Part shown: positions 34,453 through 42,168 of the stretch, in pieces | Numbering within the stretch: the stretch's first letter is position 1 | Layout of the letters: each line of letters starts with the position of its first letter | Assembly: GCA_944376425.1 (NCBI GenBank) | Contig: CALWCS010000175.1 | Location: forward strand, 1-43,910 | Length of the DNA stretch: 43,910 bases | Reading direction: 5' to 3' | Source: an uncultured Lachnospiraceae bacterium | Lineage (GTDB): Bacteria; Bacillota; Clostridia; Lachnospirales; Lachnospiraceae | Notes under the pieces: model-generated | Database searches by the model: none | What the model saw: the letters and a program-made list of their open reading frames with translations, nothing else | Told to the model about the DNA's origin: nothing | Translations under genes and position numbers: made by a program

Positions 34453-34700
34453 AAAAAAGATGCTGAAACAAAATAGCTTGTATCAGCATCTCTGCAAAAG
34501 GAATTTATGTAAAACGCAGGTAAGCATTTTGGCAAATAACAGAGTAAAATCCAAAATGCCTTTTTGATGGAAAATTCCATCAATTACTGCCAAAATATCA
34601 CAGCACGGAGGTGAAATCAGAAGCTTTTTGGCAGCCAAGCGGCTTGCGGATCTCCGCTTGTTTGTTCGCAAGTTCTTTGCTTGATAATAAAGATAAAGGA
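34453..34700 (-). ncRNA. Hairpin-rich non-coding segment, candidate structured RNA
   Basis: On the minus strand four stems occur in series: TGCCAAAA/TTTTGGCA (34625-34632 with 34588-34595), TTGATGGA/TCCATCAA (34564-34583), GCATTTTGG/CCAAAATGC (34551-34559 with 34524-34532) and a final terminator stem AGATGCTGA/TCAGCATCT (34483-34491 with 34458-34466) followed by six T residues. Another stem, CTTGCG/CGCAAG, lies near 34650-34680. Two overlapping minus-strand frames (85 and 79 residues) lack ribosome binding sites. I recall similar stretches recurring in related genomes but cannot check. It may be a regulatory RNA or a decayed repeat. Confidence 0.45.
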
Positions 34701-34802
34701 TAAGTGTGGTTGATTTGTGACCAAAAATTAAAGAAATCATGAAAAAATGGTAGAAATTTAATAAATAGAGAGTTTTTGATATTAAGGAAAAACAAAGATA
34801 AG

Positions 34803-34840
34803 ATAAAAGCCATACTGCCGATGAATATCAGCAGCATGGC
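34803..34840 (-). terminator. Terminator of the cotJC/Pro-rich operon
   Basis: On the minus strand GCCATGCTGC (34831-34840) pairs with GCAGTATGGC (34809-34818), one G-U pair, followed by TTTTATCTT. Confidence 0.75.
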
Positions 34841-34863
34841 CGTTAAAACAGAAAGGAGAAAAA

Positions 34864-35025
34864 TTATCTTGGGCGAGGTCCCATGGGCGGTCTGTGAGGC
34901 GGACCGGGTTTCTCAGGCGGGGGAGGACATGGAGGACATGGCGGCGGGGGAGGACATGGTCTTTCAGGTCTTCTGGGCGGAGGCGGTCTGAATCCGGAAA
35001 AGTTAGGTGGAAAAATAAAACTCAT
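34864..35025 (-). CDS. 53-residue Pro/Cys-rich small protein, probable spore-coat type
   Basis: A short frame with ATG at 35025 and AAGGAAG 8-9 bases upstream. The product begins 'MSFIFPPNFSGFRPPPP' and is more than 40% proline, with three cysteines in 'RPCPPPPPCPPCPPPPEK' and a basic C-terminus 'PMGPRPR'. It follows cotJC by 14 bases on the same strand and precedes a terminator. Proline- or cysteine-rich short proteins are common in spore outer layers; a coat role is inferred from position only. Two plus-strand frames over this stretch are antisense shadows. Confidence 0.75.
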   Translation of the reverse strand: MSFIFPPNFSGFRPPPPRRPERPCPPPPPCPPCPPPPEKPGPPHRPPMGPRPR

Positions 35026-35039
35026 TTATATCACTTCCT

Positions 35040-35591
35040 TTATTTACAATTTTTACAACTGGTTTTGCATGGATTGTCAAAACTAGGATTAAATGCATAA
35101 AAGTTTTTAGAATCTAATTGATCTTGTACAGAGCGAAGTGCCTCGCCAAATCTTTGATAGTGAACAATTTCTCTTGCGCGGAGAAAACGAATAGGATCTA
35201 TGACGTCTGGATCCTTTACAAGACGAAGAATATTATCATACGTTGTACGGGCTTTTTGTTCTGCTGCAAGATTTTCATGAAGATCTGTAATCGGATCCCC
35301 TTTCGACTGAAATTCACAAGCATTAAAAGGAATTCCTCCAGCTGCCTGAGGCCAGATTCCTACTGTATGGTCAACATAATAAGGAGCAAATCCTGAAGAT
35401 TCGATTTCTTCCATAGTTAAATTTCTGGTCAACTGATGGACAATTGTAGAAACCATCTCCAGATGAGCTAATTCTTCGGTACCAATATCAGTTAAAACAC
35501 CCATACAAATACGGTTTGGCATGGTAAAACGTTGGGAAAGATATCGCATGGAAGCACCCATTTCACCGTCAGGACCACCGTATCTCTGTAA
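35040..35591 (-). pseudogene. cotJC: Spore-coat manganese-catalase-like protein CotJC, 5' end missing
   Basis: The frame encodes CotJC/manganese-catalase family sequence from 'LQRYGGPDGEMGASMRYL' to its C-terminus, with metal-ligand-type motifs 'IGTEELAHLEM' and 'REIVHYQRFGEALR'. Family members start about 25 residues earlier ('M-x-YEKKLQYPV'-type N-terminus). Here homology stops near 35591, and no start codon or ribosome binding site precedes it. An internal ATG at 35561 has no ribosome binding site. The break coincides with the left end of the element carrying a serine recombinase. The gene is either broken or interrupted in a reversible way. Confidence 0.85.
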
Positions 35592-35617
35592 CCTATAGTA
35601 AAAAATATAATATATAG

Positions 35618-35657
35618 TTGAGTTTATACTAAAAATAACGTATACTAATATTAGTAT
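35618..35657 (+). promoter_or_regulatory. Promoter and operator of the ParA-like gene
   Basis: TTGAGT (35618-35623), 17 bases, TATACT (35641-35646). The perfect 16-bp palindrome ATACTAATATTAGTAT (35642-35657) overlaps the -10 box, and TATACTAA also occurs 16 bases upstream (35625-35632). This suggests repression, perhaps by the ParA-like protein or a host-element regulator. Confidence 0.7.
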
Positions 35658-35703
35658 TACAAAAAAATATTAAAAATGAAAAACTAATTTAGGAGGAAAC
35701 GTC

Positions 35704-36744
35704 ATGGCAATAAGCGATATTATCAGTAGACAATATGAGATTGCTCAAGGAAATGCAGCTAACATTCCAGGATTGCCTAAATTTAGAACTTATGCAATGT
35801 GTAATCTGCGTGGAGGTATCGGAAAAACGACACTGTCATTTAATCTGAGCTATTTGGCTGATAACCTGTTGGCTGTGGATACATGTCCACAGGGTAACTT
35901 GTCTTATTTTTATGATAAGAATTATTATGCCAGTAATCAAACAAATGTCAGGGATATGATTTTGCCTTATTTAGTGCCGGGATTAGGAAAGGCAACTAGA
36001 GTAGCAGCATTCATTGGAGCAACAAATCAATACTTTACTGAAAAAAATAACTATTATATTCCTTCATCGGATGAATTGTATTTATTACCATCCCAATTGA
36101 TTACAGCCATTAATCAAACTTCTGGATTGCAATATCCTCAAAGAGAACAAGCACTTAATAGTATCTTGTACTCTTTAAAAACAGAAATAGAGAGAGAATT
36201 AAAACAAAATTCATTGGACAAATGTATTATTGATACCTCTCCATTTTTTGCAGGTGCTACACAATTAGCGTGGTACGCAGCAGATGCATTAGTTGTTCCC
36301 GTCAGAACAGACCAACAGTCAATTAAATCCTTAGAATTATTAATTAGCACTCTTACGAACCCTCAAAGTGAGTATAGAAAATATTTGTTCGAAAATGATA
36401 TGAATGTGCCAAAAATACAGATGGTAGTATTAACGCATTGTGGATGGTCTACAATTGCGGGAGCAAGGAATGTACCGAACCAACAGACAAAAGTTTATTT
36501 AGGTAAAGTATACGATATTTTATCTAAGCATAGAAGTCTGTTAAGCACAGAAAACCCAGATAATCATCTTTTTATGTTAGATGATTTTTTAGGATCAGGT
36601 CGAATTTCATCTGTTGAAGCAAAACCAATAGAGTTATTAAAAGAAGGCGAAACAAAAACAATTGATAGAACTCGAGTCATTGTAAATCGTTCTGTTACGA
36701 AATGTAAACATCAGTTACAATATATCAGCAAACAGCTGTGGTAA
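35704..36744 (+). CDS. ParA/Soj-like ATPase of the element
   Basis: A 346-residue AAA/ParA-family protein. The deviant Walker A is 'LRGGIGKTT' (residues 35-43), with Arg where most ParA proteins have the signature Lys. The second motif is 'DTCPQGN' (59-65) and Walker B 'CIIDTSPFF'. The middle and C-terminal parts diverge from chromosomal Soj. No ParB-like gene follows; the next gene is convergent. ParA-like proteins near attachment sites of elements may stabilise the excised circle, but that is inference. Good AGGAGG site. Confidence 0.82.
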   Translation: MAISDIISRQYEIAQGNAANIPGLPKFRTYAMCNLRGGIGKTTLSFNLSYLADNLLAVDTCPQGNLSYFYDKNYYASNQTNVRDMILPYLVPGLGKATRVAAFIGATNQYFTEKNNYYIPSSDELYLLPSQLITAINQTSGLQYPQREQALNSILYSLKTEIERELKQNSLDKCIIDTSPFFAGATQLAWYAADALVVPVRTDQQSIKSLELLISTLTNPQSEYRKYLFENDMNVPKIQMVVLTHCGWSTIAGARNVPNQQTKVYLGKVYDILSKHRSLLSTENPDNHLFMLDDFLGSGRISSVEAKPIELLKEGETKTIDRTRVIVNRSVTKCKHQLQYISKQLW

Positions 36745-36748
36745 TTAG

Positions 36749-36783
36749 ATTCCCTTGGTATTAGGATTAGCCAAGGGAATTTA
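36749..36783. terminator. Terminator between parA-like and recombinase genes
   Basis: ATTCCCTTGG (36749-36758) pairs perfectly with CCAAGGGAAT (36771-36780) between convergent genes. T-runs are weak on both sides. Confidence 0.65.
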
Positions 36784-36786
36784 AAG

Positions 36787-38232
36787 TTAAAAATGCTTTG
36801 ACATATAGAAGCGAAAAGTCAAAGTATTATTAGGACGGTCCCAAATAATCTCTTCTACGATAGAACGAATAAAAGTTCCTTTTGTTTCATAGTCAATGGA
36901 ATCATTCGTTAGAATATCATAGACACTTTGAATTTTGCTCATTAGCTGTTTGCGGTCTTCTTCTGGATCTTCCGGCACAACCTTTGTCTGCTCTAAAAGA
37001 GAAACGAGACGTTCTCTCTCTTGATGCAAACGCTGTTTATTTGTCTTGTATTCTTCCAAGGTATCAATACCGGCTTCATACGCTTCTCTGATGCGTGTTT
37101 CTTTAACAGATAATTTTTCCAGCTCTTTCTGATACAGAGCAGTGTCATCGATCTTAGAAGCAGAAGAAGGAGCGTGGTAAGAAAAAGAAAACTCGGCTCC
37201 ATCAATTAATTTCTGAAAATATTCCAATACACTATTGACCAGTGTCTTTTCTGTGATCCATGCACTGCCAGGATGCATCCCTTTTGCATATTTCCAGCAG
37301 TTAAAAGAAGGATCTTTACTTCTGCTGTAACTAAGCGAGGCACCGCAGTGAGAACATTTGACAAGCCCAGAGAGCCAATGAGAGCAGGTAGATATATTAT
37401 GACGATGCTTCGGCTTGAACGTAGTCTCTAAACGCTCATTTGCCTCTCGGAAGAGCTCTGGAGATATAAAGGTTTCGTGAGTACCATCACGTTCGATTCC
37501 ATTCCAGATCAGCTTTCCGATATAAAATTGATTCTTAAGAATGTAAGTAACGCTTCTTTTCTCAAATAATCCTTTTCGTTTGGTCAAAATGCTTTTTTCA
37601 TTCAAGAGACGTGCAATGGCAGTAGGATCTTTATGCATATGGACGTATTGATCAAAAATGTATTTTACAACTTCAGCTTCTTCCGGAACGACAGTAAAAG
37701 GCTTTCCGCATCCAGGAGAAGTATATCCATAAGGGGGAGTAGTTTGATATCCGCCCCGCAGCGCTTTTTCTGTCATTCCCCTTAGAACTTCATTGGAAAG
37801 ATTGATAGAGTAATATTCATCCATCCATTCAATAATTCGTTCGATCAGGCTGCCAAAAGGACCATCGATCAGAGGTTCTGTGATGCTGATTACGTCTATA
37901 TGACATTGTTTTTTCAACATAGACTTATAGACAATCGATTCTTCTTGATTTCTGGCAAAACGGCTGAACTTCCAGACCAGAATGACAGAAAACGGAGGAT
38001 TTTTTGATTTGGCTATGGCAATCATACGTTGAAATTCCGGACGCTTTGTTGCTTTTCTACCTGAAATACCGTTTTCTGTAAAAATGTATTCAGGAGAAAT
38101 TAAGATGCTATGCGACTTTGCATAGTCCAGTAGCAGACGTTTTTGAGCGTCAGGAGACAGTTCTTCTTGTTTATCGGTGGAGACACGGATATATAATGCT
38201 CCATATTGTAATTGAGTTGAATTTTCATTCAT
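36787..38232 (-). CDS. Large serine recombinase (site-specific integrase/excisionase)
   Basis: A 481-residue recombinase. The resolvase domain (about 10-150) has catalytic Ser18 in 'YIRVSTDKQEE' and Arg motifs 'VWKFSRFARN'. A recombinase domain (about 165-280) follows, then a zinc-ribbon region with Cys293, Cys296 and Cys312, a possible His320 ligand, and a coiled coil (about 360-430). The size and layout match SpoIVCA of the Bacillus skin element and TnpX-type recombinases. GGAGGG precedes ATG 38232; the upstream 27-codon extension lacks this support. It should cut and rejoin the element's ends at cotJC. Confidence 0.92.
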   Translation of the reverse strand: MNENSTQLQYGALYIRVSTDKQEELSPDAQKRLLLDYAKSHSILISPEYIFTENGISGRKATKRPEFQRMIAIAKSKNPPFSVILVWKFSRFARNQEESIVYKSMLKKQCHIDVISITEPLIDGPFGSLIERIIEWMDEYYSINLSNEVLRGMTEKALRGGYQTTPPYGYTSPGCGKPFTVVPEEAEVVKYIFDQYVHMHKDPTAIARLLNEKSILTKRKGLFEKRSVTYILKNQFYIGKLIWNGIERDGTHETFISPELFREANERLETTFKPKHRHNISTCSHWLSGLVKCSHCGASLSYSRSKDPSFNCWKYAKGMHPGSAWITEKTLVNSVLEYFQKLIDGAEFSFSYHAPSSASKIDDTALYQKELEKLSVKETRIREAYEAGIDTLEEYKTNKQRLHQERERLVSLLEQTKVVPEDPEEDRKQLMSKIQSVYDILTNDSIDYETKGTFIRSIVEEIIWDRPNNTLTFRFYMSKHF

Positions 38233-38278
38233 ACTATCCCTCCTGTACAGTGTATTAAAAAAGAGTATAAAAATAACA

Positions 38279-38355
38279 CCTATACAGGCACTGGGAAAAT
38301 ATGATATAATCAAATTTGAGAGAGATGATTATATACATTCCTAGGACTGTATAGG
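38279..38355. repeat. 9-bp inverted repeat upstream of the recombinase gene
   Basis: CCTATACAG (38279-38287) and CTGTATAGG (38347-38355) are exact inverse copies 59 bases apart, flanking a TATAAT box at 38305-38310. A related CTGTACAG palindrome lies at 38252-38261. They may be recombinase or repressor binding sites. Confidence 0.5.
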
Positions 38356-38397
38356 ATCTATGTAAAAGCCGTTCCTGTTGGCGCAGGGGCGGTTTTT
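38305..38397 (+). ncRNA. Short promoter-terminator unit, possible small RNA
   Basis: A perfect TATAAT (38305-38310; no good -35) is followed 58 bases later by a terminator stem CCGTTCCTG/CAGGGGCGG (38369-38377 with 38384-38392, two G-U pairs) and TTTTT. Transcription runs divergently from the recombinase gene. The predicted RNA is about 80 bases and contains no ORF. The stem alone could instead terminate some other transcript. Confidence 0.35.
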
Positions 38398-38444
38398 GCT
38401 TGAATTTAGCAATTTGAGCAGAAATATGATCTTATGATCTAATT

Positions 38445-38723
38445 TTAACAATTTGAGGTACTATCAAAACCCCCTTCACGGGCTAAACGAATTATAATAT
38501 GTGCTACGGATTGAAGAAATTCTTGATATTTTTCAATTTCTGTTTGAGAAAATCCGTTAATATTTTCCCATTTATAAGAGGGAAGATAACATTCAGCAGA
38601 ATAAAAGCCACCATAGACAGGCTTTTCAAAATAAACCTTGACAGTTTCGATACCATTAGAGTCATATGTTTCAGAGTGTACAACTGCTGTCTGATCGTCA
38701 AGTGTCATAAATGGATACATCAT
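38445..38723 (-). CDS. Hypothetical protein, 92 residues
   Basis: I do not recognise this protein. It starts 'MMYPFMTLDDQTAVVHSE' and is soluble, with a beta-rich first half and a helical C-terminus containing 'IEKYQEFLQSVAHIIIRLAREGG'. AAGGA precedes the start. It lies 14 bases downstream of the Uma2 gene on the same strand, so both are likely co-expressed; a partner or regulator of Uma2 is possible but unproven. Confidence 0.6.
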   Translation of the reverse strand: MMYPFMTLDDQTAVVHSETYDSNGIETVKVYFEKPVYGGFYSAECYLPSYKWENINGFSQTEIEKYQEFLQSVAHIIIRLAREGGFDSTSNC

Positions 38724-38737
38724 AACAAAATTCCTTT

Positions 38738-39280
38738 TTATAAAAGATCTTCAATGGTAATGGAAAGATCTTTATAGATACCAACAACAATAGGCTGATT
38801 AAAAGCAAAAATCACAGGAGTGATATCTGCTTCATAATAATACATTGTTGTCTGTTGCTTTGCCGGATCCACGATCCAGTATTCCCGAACACCGGCATTC
38901 TGGTATAAAACTATCTTTTCACCATAGTCCATTTTCAGGCTACTTGGAGAAACAATTTCAATGATAAAATCGGGTGCGCCATTACAACCATGCTCTGTAA
39001 GCTTTTCAGAGTCGCAAATAACGGAGATATCTGGTTCAACATATATTTTATCATCTGAATTAAGATTGACGGCAAATGGGGCGGAATAGACTTCACAAAA
39101 GCCATCATGAGATTCAATATAATTCCCGATTATTCTGCATAACTGAACAGAAAGCTTTTGATGAATCCGACTTGGCGGAGCCATATTATAAAATGTTCCA
39201 TTAATTAGTTCTGCGCGCCGCCCATCCGGAAGATTCCAGTAATCTTCAGCAGTATAGACTTTCTCATTTGGCAATGGCAT
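38738..39280 (-). CDS. Uma2 family PD-(D/E)XK endonuclease-like protein
   Basis: A 180-residue protein of the Uma2/DUF820 family. The fold's residues are visible: Glu24 in 'RAELINGTF', Asp84 in 'VEPDISVI', Glu108 in 'PDFIIEIVSPSS', Lys122 in 'EKIVLYQNAGVREYWIVDP'. Uma2 proteins are predicted restriction-like nucleases that are abundant in cyanobacteria and scattered elsewhere; few are characterised. AAAGGATGTG precedes the start. Located in the accessory segment of the element. Confidence 0.88.
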   Translation of the reverse strand: MPLPNEKVYTAEDYWNLPDGRRAELINGTFYNMAPPSRIHQKLSVQLCRIIGNYIESHDGFCEVYSAPFAVNLNSDDKIYVEPDISVICDSEKLTEHGCNGAPDFIIEIVSPSSLKMDYGEKIVLYQNAGVREYWIVDPAKQQTTMYYYEADITPVIFAFNQPIVVGIYKDLSITIEDLL

Positions 39281-39334
39281 GAAATCACATCCTTTCTCTA
39301 ATGAGATTTTCCCACAATTATTTGAGAATTTCTT

Positions 39335-40015
39335 TTATTGAATAATTCGTCCGTTTTGAACAATAAGGAATTGTCCATCTGAAACAGATACATAGCCAAT
39401 ATTCTCAAAATCATTAATTGCGACAATATCGTCAAAACGATTATCCGAATAGATTGTATAATAGCCGCCGAAAAGTGAATCTGTAGCTTCCAGTTTATAT
39501 TCCCCAGCAGGAAGGTGGACACCGATTTCTACTTCGAAATTATCCATTTCCAAATTAACAGGTTCTGTTCGCGTATAAGTAGATGCAGTTGCATGATCAA
39601 TCGTCACATACTCTCCATCACGAAATTCGGCAATAAGATTTTGATCAAAACTTTCAATATAGATAAGATCATCCTGATTGGCATCACGAGACACAGTTAC
39701 ATATGCGCCGTATTTATAATCAGTATCAGTAGTCAAAAAATAGACTCCTGGTTCCATATCTACTCCGACTTTATACATACCCGAACCATATTCTAACACA
39801 TCGCCTTGATAAGCTTCCGCTGGAGTCTGTTCTTCTATTTCCTGATCCCCGATTAATTCTTCCAACTTAGCTTCCAATTCGTCATATTTTTCCTGAAGTT
39901 CCTCATACTTTGCCAGCAATTCATCATAACTCATTTCCGTTTCGGCTTCAGCTGCAAAGACATTACACGGTAATACTGTAATAGCTAATAATAATGCAAC
40001 AATTTTTTTCTTCAT
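39335..40015 (-). CDS. Secreted protein with coiled coil, unknown
   Basis: A 226-residue exported protein. A signal peptide ends near 'NVFAAEAE' (about residue 21-23), followed by an acidic coiled coil (about 28-60, 'YEELQEKYDELEAKLEEL') and a beta-rich domain in which 'YKVGVDMEPGVYFL' and 'VEIGVHLPAGEYKLEA' look like two copies of one unit. I do not recognise a function. It sits in a phage-like accessory region, where surface proteins can alter host adsorption. GGGG site upstream. Confidence 0.72.
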   Translation of the reverse strand: MKKKIVALLLAITVLPCNVFAAEAETEMSYDELLAKYEELQEKYDELEAKLEELIGDQEIEEQTPAEAYQGDVLEYGSGMYKVGVDMEPGVYFLTTDTDYKYGAYVTVSRDANQDDLIYIESFDQNLIAEFRDGEYVTIDHATASTYTRTEPVNLEMDNFEVEIGVHLPAGEYKLEATDSLFGGYYTIYSDNRFDDIVAINDFENIGYVSVSDGQFLIVQNGRIIQ

Positions 40016-40046
40016 TTTCTTTTCCCCTTTTTCTTTTGTTTTATAT

Positions 40047-41210
40047 TTATAGATTTTGAGTCAAATCTCTATAATATTGATAATCTAAATGTGCAGAACG
40101 ATTTTCGCCCGGATACGCAATTTTTCCCCATTTTGTATAGAGATGCTGAGTAGTGTCTAACACTTCGGTAGATACTGGATTTTGATATCTATAAAATATT
40201 TCACTAATATTAGAAGAATAATTCTTGATATCTTCCAAATTATTTAAACGGTAACGAAGTTCCCTTTTGTTTTCATCAGGAAGAATTAAAAGTGTCTGTG
40301 AGCTGTTTTCCATATAACGGCAAATCCACTTTCTGCTATTTCCGCGATACAAGATAGCTAAATAAGTTTCTGTGATTTTAAAGGTGATATCATTCTCAGC
40401 AGCATCTTTACTTAATATTTCTTTTATAATACGGTAAAACTCCAGTTGAGAAGAAGAAAGATTCGGATGGAATATTTCGTCTTGCGCTGGAAAAACAGTA
40501 GCACTTTGCGATTCATTAAGGATCTTCTGAGTGGATAATTCATCAATATACTGATTGAGTGAATCTTTTAAAATCGGTCGAAACTTCTCAATAACAGCTT
40601 GTGTCTTAGTACCTGGGAAAATGCCTTTTAAGAAAAGTTTGATAAAGTCATCAGAAGGATTGGAGAGTTGTTCTGCAAAAATAGATTTAAAATAACTAGC
40701 ATACTGCATAAGAGAAGCGGACTCTACAATACTTTTGACATTAAAATTTTTCTTGGTAAATTGTTCTAAAGTAGCTATTTTGTCAGAAGTTAAATCTGAA
40801 AAATCAAATTGGAAAAAGGGATCTTTGTCCATTTTATTTGGTTCCTTTAAGTCTGTATAAAAACGATATTGCAGACCATTTGTCAAGATGGCAAATTTTG
40901 CATTTGTTGTAGCAAAATAGCGAAATAATTGAGAATCATGTTTATCTAACTTCTGATTGAGACATTTTACTTCGATCAGAATCATAGGCGATCCATTGTT
41001 TAAAATAGCGTAGTCTACTTTTTCTCCTTTTTTTATGCCAACATCAGCGATAAATTCAGGACAAAATTCAGCAGGATTGAAAATGTCATATCCAAGCAGA
41101 TGAAAAAGCGGCAAAATAATAGAAGTTTTTGTGGCTTCTTCTGTATGAATGTGGTCCTTTAATGATTCAATTTTTGAAGCAAAGTTTTTTAGTTCCTCTT
41201 GAAAATCCAT
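40047..41210 (-). CDS. Stand-alone HsdR_N-type restriction endonuclease domain protein
   Basis: A 387-residue protein. The N-terminal ~150 residues match the type I restriction enzyme R-subunit nuclease domain: 'HTEEATKTSIILPLFHLLGYD', Asp66 in 'KVDYAIL' and Glu80-x-Lys82 in 'ILIEVKCLNQ', followed by 'LFRYFATTNAKFAILTNG'. The remaining part is unrecognised; no helicase, methylase or specificity subunit exists nearby. Such free-standing proteins occur in phages and islands and are candidate defence nucleases. GAGGAAGG site upstream. Confidence 0.85.
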   Translation of the reverse strand: MDFQEELKNFASKIESLKDHIHTEEATKTSIILPLFHLLGYDIFNPAEFCPEFIADVGIKKGEKVDYAILNNGSPMILIEVKCLNQKLDKHDSQLFRYFATTNAKFAILTNGLQYRFYTDLKEPNKMDKDPFFQFDFSDLTSDKIATLEQFTKKNFNVKSIVESASLMQYASYFKSIFAEQLSNPSDDFIKLFLKGIFPGTKTQAVIEKFRPILKDSLNQYIDELSTQKILNESQSATVFPAQDEIFHPNLSSSQLEFYRIIKEILSKDAAENDITFKITETYLAILYRGNSRKWICRYMENSSQTLLILPDENKRELRYRLNNLEDIKNYSSNISEIFYRYQNPVSTEVLDTTQHLYTKWGKIAYPGENRSAHLDYQYYRDLTQNL

Positions 41211-41260
41211 AGTTTTTCCTTCCTCAAAGTAATTTTATATTTTCTCTTAAAAATTTGGGG

Positions 41261-41728
41261 CTAACGAATTTTAAAAACTCCTAACGCTGGAATAAAGTAT
41301 ATTACATAATTATCTACAGCCACCATATGTCCATATTTACTTCGGTAACAATCGATGGCATCTTTTAGAAATTTTTCAGTCACTTCTAAAAATTCGGCTG
41401 ATTCATGTAAAGATCGGCAGCCATGCTCGAATGCTTTGACAATGCCCATCAGACCGATCTGTTTGTTATATGCCCAAACACGCGCTTGGAGTTCTTGTTT
41501 ACGGTTCGCTAGTTCTTTATAATCTGTGATATTGCCAGTAGATGTATAATGATGACCAAGTTCTTCGGCAAGCACACAGGATTTTTCTGCATTTGTTTTT
41601 AAATCTATATTCAAAGCAACGGTATTATCACAGTATAAGCCTTTAATACGGTCGCTTTTAAATTCTTTACTAATGATTTCTACACCATCCTCGCAGGCTT
41701 CCGCTTCTAATTTTTCATAAGCAGTCAT
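41261..41728 (-). CDS. ImmA/IrrE-like metallopeptidase with altered zinc motif
   Basis: A 155-residue protein of the ImmA family, whose members cleave CI-like repressors to induce their element. The zinc helix reads 'CVLAEELGHHYTSTGN': the first His of the HExxH motif is Glu55, while Glu56 and His59 are kept. This variant appears in other phage ImmA proteins as far as I know. It lies 30 bases downstream of the repressor gene on the same strand, its likely target. Strong GGGGAGGG site. Confidence 0.88.
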   Translation of the reverse strand: MTAYEKLEAEACEDGVEIISKEFKSDRIKGLYCDNTVALNIDLKTNAEKSCVLAEELGHHYTSTGNITDYKELANRKQELQARVWAYNKQIGLMGIVKAFEHGCRSLHESAEFLEVTEKFLKDAIDCYRSKYGHMVAVDNYVIYFIPALGVFKIR

Positions 41729-41758
41729 GAAATTCCCTCCCCACTTCGGTATATTAGT

Positions 41759-42142
41759 TTATTTATCAGAATTACGTTTGCTTTTAATAAATTCTGCAAA
41801 TTGTTTGATTTCTTCTAATTCTTCTTCTGTATATTCATCACCATCGAAATGAGCAGCAATTGTATTAACATTGTCAGATAGTTTTGATTTTACTTCGCGT
41901 TCCATGGGGACATCATATCCCATAAGCCATGCTTCGCTTACATTAAGAGCAGATCCTAGAACAAATAGTTTATCTTGATTAGGTTCTGTCTTCCCGGAAC
42001 AATATTGACTGATATCCGATTTATTCATTTTGACGCCATATTTACTGCAATAAGGTATTGTTAAATTAAGAATATCAACTTGGCGTAAATTACGTTCAGC
42101 CATTATTTGTTTTAAGCGTTGTGCAGTGGTTGCTTTTTTCAT
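41759..42142 (-). CDS. CI-like XRE-family repressor
   Basis: A 127-residue protein with an N-terminal helix-turn-helix (about 5-70, 'LKQIMAERNLRQVDILNLT' and 'KSDISQYCSGKTEPNQDKL'), 'ALNVSEAWLMGYDVPME', and a short acidic C-terminal tail. It is expected to keep the element dormant by binding the TTCAA-type operators in the divergent promoter region and to be removed by the ImmA-like protein. AAAGGCGG site. Confidence 0.9.
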   Translation of the reverse strand: MKKATTAQRLKQIMAERNLRQVDILNLTIPYCSKYGVKMNKSDISQYCSGKTEPNQDKLFVLGSALNVSEAWLMGYDVPMEREVKSKLSDNVNTIAAHFDGDEYTEEELEEIKQFAEFIKSKRNSDK

Positions 42143-42168
42143 TTTAGATTACCGCCTTTCTAAAATAG

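Noticed and set aside
34483..34837. Two minus-strand frames of 85 and 79 residues
   Set aside because: They cross hairpins and a terminator, lack ribosome binding sites and look like read-out of a structured non-coding segment.
34776..35100. Plus-strand frames opposite the Pro-rich gene
   Set aside because: Antisense to CCN-rich codons; Gly/Arg/Met-rich products and no ribosome binding site.
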